NCBI GenBank assembly: GCA_900469965.1
Contig: UBZP01000002.1
Coordinates: forward strand, 62,001-126,000
Source: Hyphomicrobiales bacterium
GTDB lineage: Bacteria; Pseudomonadota; Alphaproteobacteria; Rhizobiales; Rhizobiaceae
DNA: 64,000 nt
Direction: 5' to 3'
In this document: positions 59,900 to 64,000 of the stretch, one piece after another
Layout of the letters: each line of letters opens with the position of its first letter
How positions within the stretch are numbered: position 1 is the first letter of the stretch
Translations under genes and position numbers: made by a program
The notes under the pieces: generated by a model
Databases searched by the model: none
Told to the model about the DNA's origin: nothing
The model's input: the letters and a program-made list of their open reading frames with translations, nothing else

Positions 59900-60874
59900 A
59901 TGACCATCACCACAACGGAGAGCCCGGCGGCCGCCCCGCGACGCGGGATGAACATCCTCTTCAGTCTGACGCTGATCGGCCTGCTGCTCGCGCTCTGGAT
60001 CGCGCTCGGCATCGGCACTGCGAGCTTCTGGACGCCGCTGAACATCTCGAACCTGTTGCGCCAGGGCGCGATGACCGCGATCCTCGCCGTCGGCCAGACC
60101 TTCGTCATCATCACCGCCGGCATCGACCTTTCCGTCGGCGCGATCGTCGGCTTCTCCACCGTCATCCTCGCCTGGCTGCTTCAGACCGGAGTGCCGCTCT
60201 GGATCGCGATCGCGATCACGCTCCTGATGGGCGTCGCCATCGGCGCCTTCCACGGCTTCGGCATCGTCCGCATGGGGCTTCCGCCGTTCATCATCACGCT
60301 GGCGACCCTGACCTCGCTGCGCGGCGTCGGCCTGCTGATCACCAACGGCTCGACGATCTCGATCACCAACGAAGCCTTCACGAACTTCGCCCGGGCCGAT
60401 TTCCTCGGCATTCCGAGCCTGTTCTGGATGGTCATCCTGGTGGCGGTGCCGGCCTACGTGTTCCTGCACCTCAGCCGCTGGGGCCGCTATCTGTTCGCCG
60501 TCGGCTCGAACAGCGAGGCGGCGCGGCTTTCGGGCGTCAGCGTCAACCGCACCATCTACATGGCCTACATTCTGTCGGCCACCTGCGCGGCCTTCGTCGG
60601 CGTCCTGCTCGCCTCGCGCATCGGCATCGGCAACGCCACCCAGGCCGAAGGCTGGGAGCTGCAGGCGATCGCTTCCTCGGTGATCGGCGGCACCAGCCTG
60701 TTCGGCGCGGTGGGGTCGGTGCACGGCCCGCTGATCGGCGCCTTCATCCTGGCGACGATCAACAACGGCGCGAACCTTCTGAACGTCAATTCGTTCTGGC
60801 AGCGCATAATCACCGGCCTGTTGATCATCGTGATCGTCTATTTCGACCAGCTTCGCCGCCGCGGCAGCCGTTGA
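59900..60874 (+). CDS. Sugar ABC transporter permease (RbsC type)
   Basis: The 324-residue hydrophobic protein has about eight to ten membrane spans (first about 18-38, last about 298-318). Family features are GQTFVIITAGIDLSVGAIVG near 65-84 (the conserved TGGIDLSVG motif, here TAGIDLSVG) and a conserved SNSEAARLSGV near 202-212 (coupling-helix region contacting the ATPase). It forms the channel with the upstream ATPase and binding protein. GGAGG is present about 11 bases upstream of the ATG. Confidence 0.93.
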   Translation: MTITTTESPAAAPRRGMNILFSLTLIGLLLALWIALGIGTASFWTPLNISNLLRQGAMTAILAVGQTFVIITAGIDLSVGAIVGFSTVILAWLLQTGVPLWIAIAITLLMGVAIGAFHGFGIVRMGLPPFIITLATLTSLRGVGLLITNGSTISITNEAFTNFARADFLGIPSLFWMVILVAVPAYVFLHLSRWGRYLFAVGSNSEAARLSGVSVNRTIYMAYILSATCAAFVGVLLASRIGIGNATQAEGWELQAIASSVIGGTSLFGAVGSVHGPLIGAFILATINNGANLLNVNSFWQRIITGLLIIVIVYFDQLRRRGSR

Positions 60875-60943
60875 CGGCCGGCCACGGTCGTCGACAACGC
60901 TATTTGCCGGCACCCGCAGCGGGCCGGCCCGGAGAATTGTGAA

Positions 60944-61963
60944 ATGCGCACCATCGTCTGCCAGGAGCCGGGTCGGCTCGAACTCGTGGAGCGGCCCGCC
61001 CCCTCCGCCGTCCCCGAAGGCTGGGCACGGATCGCCGTCAGCCATGTCGGCATCTGCGGCACCGACTATCATATCTTTGAGGGCAAGCACCCCTTCCTGG
61101 AATATCCGCGGGTCATGGGGCACGAGGTCTCCGCCACTGTCCTGGAGGCGCCGGCGGGATCGGGCCTCACAGTCGGGCAGCCGGTGATCGTCAACCCCTA
61201 TATCGCCTGCGGAACCTGCGTGGCCTGCCGCAAGGGCAAGCCCAACTGCTGCGTGGCGATCAAGGTCCTGGGCGTGCACACCGATGGTGCCTTCTGCGAG
61301 GAGATCGTCGTTCCGGCCGGCAACCTCTACCCCGCCGGCACGCTGTCGCTGGAAGCGGCCGCCACCGTCGAGTTCCTCGCCATCGGCGCCCACGCCGTCC
61401 GCCGCGCGCAGGCTCCAGCGGGATCGCGGTCTCTCGTGATCGGCGCCGGTCCGATCGGGCTTGGAACGGCGCTCTTCTCCCGCATCGCCGGCCATGAGGT
61501 AACGCTGCTCGACACCTCCGCCGAACGCCTTGCCATGGCGCGTGACAGGCTCGGCTTCGAAAGCGGGGTGATCGCCAACGCCGATGTCGCATCGGCGCTG
61601 GCGGCGATCACCGACGCGGAAGGCTTCGACGTCGTGTTCGATGCGACGGGCTACGCCAAGTCGATGGAAGCGGCCCTGGCCTATGTCGCCCATGGCGGCA
61701 CGCTCGTCTATGTCAGCGTCGTGAAGGAGGACATCCGCTTTTCGGACCCCGAGTTCCACAAGCGCGAAATGATGCTGGTCGGCAGCCGCAACGCGACGGC
61801 GGAAGACTTCCGGCACGTGGTGGCCTCGATCGAGGCGGGCCGGGTGCCGGTCGAGGCGCTGGTGACGCATCGCACCACGCTTGCGTCCGTTCCCGACGAT
61901 CTGGCACGCTGGGCCACGCTGAAGGATGGCCTTATCAAGGCGGTGGTGAGGGTAGCGGCTTGA
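60944..61963 (+). CDS. Zinc-dependent alcohol dehydrogenase (RspB/LgoD-like MDR)
   Basis: The 339-residue medium-chain dehydrogenase has VGICGTDYHIFEGKHPFLEY near 36-55 (catalytic zinc Cys), VMGHE near 58-62, the structural zinc cysteines in CGTCVACRKGKPNC near 88-101, and the Rossmann SLVIGAGPIGLGTALFS near 162-178. Overall it resembles RspB and L-galactonate dehydrogenases, enzymes oxidising sugar-acid hydroxyls. In this operon it may oxidise a fuconate-type intermediate, but the exact substrate is unknown. An in-frame start and clean ribosome site fit 60944. Confidence 0.85.
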   Translation: MRTIVCQEPGRLELVERPAPSAVPEGWARIAVSHVGICGTDYHIFEGKHPFLEYPRVMGHEVSATVLEAPAGSGLTVGQPVIVNPYIACGTCVACRKGKPNCCVAIKVLGVHTDGAFCEEIVVPAGNLYPAGTLSLEAAATVEFLAIGAHAVRRAQAPAGSRSLVIGAGPIGLGTALFSRIAGHEVTLLDTSAERLAMARDRLGFESGVIANADVASALAAITDAEGFDVVFDATGYAKSMEAALAYVAHGGTLVYVSVVKEDIRFSDPEFHKREMMLVGSRNATAEDFRHVVASIEAGRVPVEALVTHRTTLASVPDDLARWATLKDGLIKAVVRVAA

Positions 61964-62020
61964 TCCGGCGTTCATCCAGCGTCGATGACCGCGTTTCGAT
62001 GAAGTGAAGAGGAAGAGAGA

Positions 62021-62752
62021 ATGAGCCAGGATCTGGTGGGAAAGACGGCGTTCGTTACGGCGGCAGGGCAAGGGATCGGCCGCGCCTCGGCTCTGGCCTA
62101 CAAGCGCGCCGGCGCCAGGGTGATCGCCACCGACATCAATGCCGGGGCGCTGGAGACGCTTGCTGCCGAAGGGATCGAGACGCGCCTGCTTGACGTCCTG
62201 TCCGACCAGGCCATGAAGGATGCCGCCGCCGCGATCGGTCCGGTCGACATCCTGTTCAATTGCGCGGGCGTCGTTCACGGCGGCACCGTGCTGGAGACGA
62301 GCGACGAGGATCTGGCGTTTGCGTGGGATCTCAACGTCCGCGCCATGGTGCGGACGGCCCGCGCCTTCCTGCCGGGCATGCTGTCGCGCGGCGGCGGTGC
62401 GATCGTCAACATGGCCTCGGTGGCAAGCAGCGTGAAGGGCGTTCCGAACCGCTTCGCCTATTCGGTCACCAAGGCGGCCGTGATCGGTCTGACGAAGTCG
62501 ATCGCCGCCGACTACGTCGCCCAGGGTATCCGCTGCAACGCGATCTGCCCGGGCACGGTGGAAAGCCCCTCGCTACAGGAGCGCATGCGCGCCGGCGGCG
62601 ACTACGAGGCGGCGCGCGCCGCGTTCATCGCCCGCCAGCCGATGGGCCGGCTCGGTACGCCGGAGGAGATCGCTGACCTCGCCGTCTATCTGGCGGGCGC
62701 GACCTACACGACCGGCCAGGCCTATGTGATCGACGGGGGATGGACCGCCTGA
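62021..62752 (+). CDS. SDR family dehydrogenase, putative 2-keto-3-deoxy-L-fuconate dehydrogenase
   Basis: The 243-residue classical SDR has the NAD-binding TAAGQGIGRASALAYKRAG near 14-32, NCAGVVHGGTVLETSD near 81-96, and the catalytic YSVTKAAVIGLTKSIAADY near 147-165 (Tyr and Lys), with the preceding MASVASS Ser. It is similar in layout to 2-keto-3-deoxy-L-fuconate dehydrogenases, which oxidise that acid at C4. It closes the visible operon. Specificity is inferred from family resemblance and operon context. Confidence 0.8.
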   Translation: MSQDLVGKTAFVTAAGQGIGRASALAYKRAGARVIATDINAGALETLAAEGIETRLLDVLSDQAMKDAAAAIGPVDILFNCAGVVHGGTVLETSDEDLAFAWDLNVRAMVRTARAFLPGMLSRGGGAIVNMASVASSVKGVPNRFAYSVTKAAVIGLTKSIAADYVAQGIRCNAICPGTVESPSLQERMRAGGDYEAARAAFIARQPMGRLGTPEEIADLAVYLAGATYTTGQAYVIDGGWTA

Positions 62753-62923
62753 AAAGTGGTGGTAGCAGGTCCGGCGGGGAGACCCGCCGGCGGCTGTTCT
62801 GTTGCACCGCAACGAAATCGTGATACCCTGTCGACAATTGCATGAAGGGCAAGATTTCATCCAGGCGCGGCCGCGCCGACGGAGATTTCGGTCTCCTCCC
62901 GTTCAAGACAGGGATTTCTTCCC

Positions 62924-64000
62924 ATGTACTATCAGCTCTACGAACTGAACCATGCCATGATGGCGCCTTGGCGCGCCGTGGCGGACCACATGCGGCTCGC
63001 CTACAGCAACCCGCTCAATCCCCTCTCCCATACGTGCTTCGGCCGGACCATGGCGGCGGGGCTTGAGGTGCTGGAGCGGGCGACGCGGCGCTACGGCAAG
63101 CCGGCCTTCGGTCTCGACACGACGACCGTCGACGGCCAGCCGGTGTCAGTCCGCGAAAAGATCGTCTGGCAGCGTCCGTTCTGCAACCTCGTGCATTTCG
63201 AGCGCACGCTGCCCGGCGGGCACCGGGCCGATCCGAAGATCCTGATGGTGGCGCCGATGTCCGGCCACTACGCGACGCTCCTGCGCGGAACGGTCGAGAC
63301 GCTGCTGCCGCATGCCGAGATCTACATTACCGACTGGATCGACGCCCGCATGGTGCCGCTTTCGGACGGCTCCTTCGATCTCGACGACTTCATCGACTAC
63401 GTCATCGAGATGCTGCATGCGCTGGGGCCCGACACCCACGTGATCGCCGTCTGCCAGCCTTCGGTGCCGGTGCTCGCCGCCGTCGCGGTGATGGAGGAGG
63501 ACAGCGATCCGCTGGCGCCCGCGTCCATGACGCTGATGGGCGGACCGATCGATACGCGCGTCAATCCGACGGCGGTCAACAGGCTGGCCGAGGAGCGGCC
63601 GATCGAATGGTTCCGCGACAACGTCATCATGCCGGTGCCGTGGCCGCAGCCCGGCTTCATGCGCATGGTCTATCCCGGCTTCCTGCAACTGTCCGGCTTC
63701 ATGTCGATGAACCTCGATCGCCACCTGATCGCGCACCACGAGTTCTTCGAGCATCTGGTCAAGAACGACGGCGATGCGGCCGAGAAGCACCGCGACTTCT
63801 ACGACGAATACCTTGCCGTGATGGACATGACCGCCGAGTTCTACCTGCAGACGGTCGAGACGGTGTTCATGAAGCACGCGCTTCCGAAGGGCGAGATGAT
63901 GCACCGCGACCGTCGCGTCGATACGGCTGCGATCCGCAACGTGGCGCTGCTCACCGTCGAGGGCGAGAACGACGACATTTCCGGCGTCGGCCAGACCAAG
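62924..64000 (+). CDS. phaZ: Intracellular polyhydroxybutyrate depolymerase PhaZ (truncated by window end)
   Basis: The 359 visible residues match the intracellular PHB depolymerase family, which breaks down stored poly-3-hydroxybutyrate granules. The N-terminus MYYQLYELNHAMMAPWR is characteristic, and the nucleophile motif is VCQPSVP (Cys at about 176), the CQP form used in these enzymes in place of a serine lipase box. MSGHYATLLRGTVETLLPH near 112-130 and GGPIDTRVNP near 204-213 are also conserved. The C-terminal end, probably with the catalytic His, is beyond the window. It is about 170 bases after the SDR gene on the same strand. Confidence 0.92.
   Translation, partial: MYYQLYELNHAMMAPWRAVADHMRLAYSNPLNPLSHTCFGRTMAAGLEVLERATRRYGKPAFGLDTTTVDGQPVSVREKIVWQRPFCNLVHFERTLPGGHRADPKILMVAPMSGHYATLLRGTVETLLPHAEIYITDWIDARMVPLSDGSFDLDDFIDYVIEMLHALGPDTHVIAVCQPSVPVLAAVAVMEEDSDPLAPASMTLMGGPIDTRVNPTAVNRLAEERPIEWFRDNVIMPVPWPQPGFMRMVYPGFLQLSGFMSMNLDRHLIAHHEFFEHLVKNDGDAAEKHRDFYDEYLAVMDMTAEFYLQTVETVFMKHALPKGEMMHRDRRVDTAAIRNVALLTVEGENDDISGVGQTK

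Noticed and set aside
57050-62278. A 1742-codon open frame on the minus strand across the sugar operon
   Set aside because: It runs antisense through seven genes with clear family motifs on the plus strand. Long antisense frames are expected in high-GC DNA, and the predicted protein is a low-complexity mixture without domains.

Overview
This is high-GC alphaproteobacterial chromosome, almost certainly from a Rhizobiales/Rhizobiaceae member. The evidence is the gene order (rlmH-rsfS-nadD-proA-proB-obgE, parB-parA-rsmG-mnmG-mnmE-rho-hemJ-hemE, then ppsR-maf-aroE-coaE-dnaQ), a trcR (DUF1013) gene, CTTGAC-type promoters, and a terminal phaZ next to a sugar ABC operon. No rRNA operon, CRISPR array, prophage or insertion sequence is visible. 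There is one tRNA gene, tRNA-Ser(CGA).

Layout. About 0-5.6 kb (minus strand): an EnvC-like murein hydrolase activator (cut by the window edge), rlmH, rsfS, nadD, proA, proB and obgE, with tight or overlapping junctions. About 5.6-9.1 kb: an EEP-family phosphodiesterase, two overlapping GNAT acetyltransferases, and rpmA-rplU with a long, potentially structured leader. About 9.0-14.5 kb: the tRNA, cfa, a less GC-rich patch carrying an unrecognised membrane protein, a cupin, a MocR-type regulator and a 65-residue orphan protein. About 14.5-20.4 kb (minus): htpX-rsmB-heparinase II/III-purH. About 20.5-27.0 kb: a DUF1674 protein, a thermonuclease-like protein, acs, trcR, prpE and yggS. About 27.2-31.4 kb (plus): leuS-lptE-holA.

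The core of the window is the chromosome replication and segregation hub. The hemE-ppsR gap (40404-40806) looks like the chromosomal origin: an AT-rich stretch followed by several DnaA-box-like sequences, in the same place as Caulobacter Cori. Seven to nine kb to its left are parA and parB. Six near-perfect parS sites lie at 20452, 24532, 33844, 35795, 35840 and 42255. They fall into two sequence classes, and four of the six contain a GANTC (CcrM methylation) sequence. The genes next to the origin are mostly read away from it, hemE to parB leftward and ppsR to dnaQ rightward.

About 44-51 kb holds secB, fxsA, a Tim44-like gene, mltA, a Smr gene, an XRE regulator and gyrB. About 51-64 kb is metabolic: a nitroreductase, a gabD-like aldehyde dehydrogenase, an HpcH/HpaI aldolase, a two-winged-helix GntR regulator, and a putative L-fucose (or related 6-deoxy-sugar) operon made of an aldo-keto reductase, a FucU mutarotase, an ABC importer, a zinc alcohol dehydrogenase and an SDR. 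The window ends inside a polyhydroxybutyrate depolymerase. The lactonase and sugar-acid dehydratase needed for a complete oxidative fucose pathway are not in the window.
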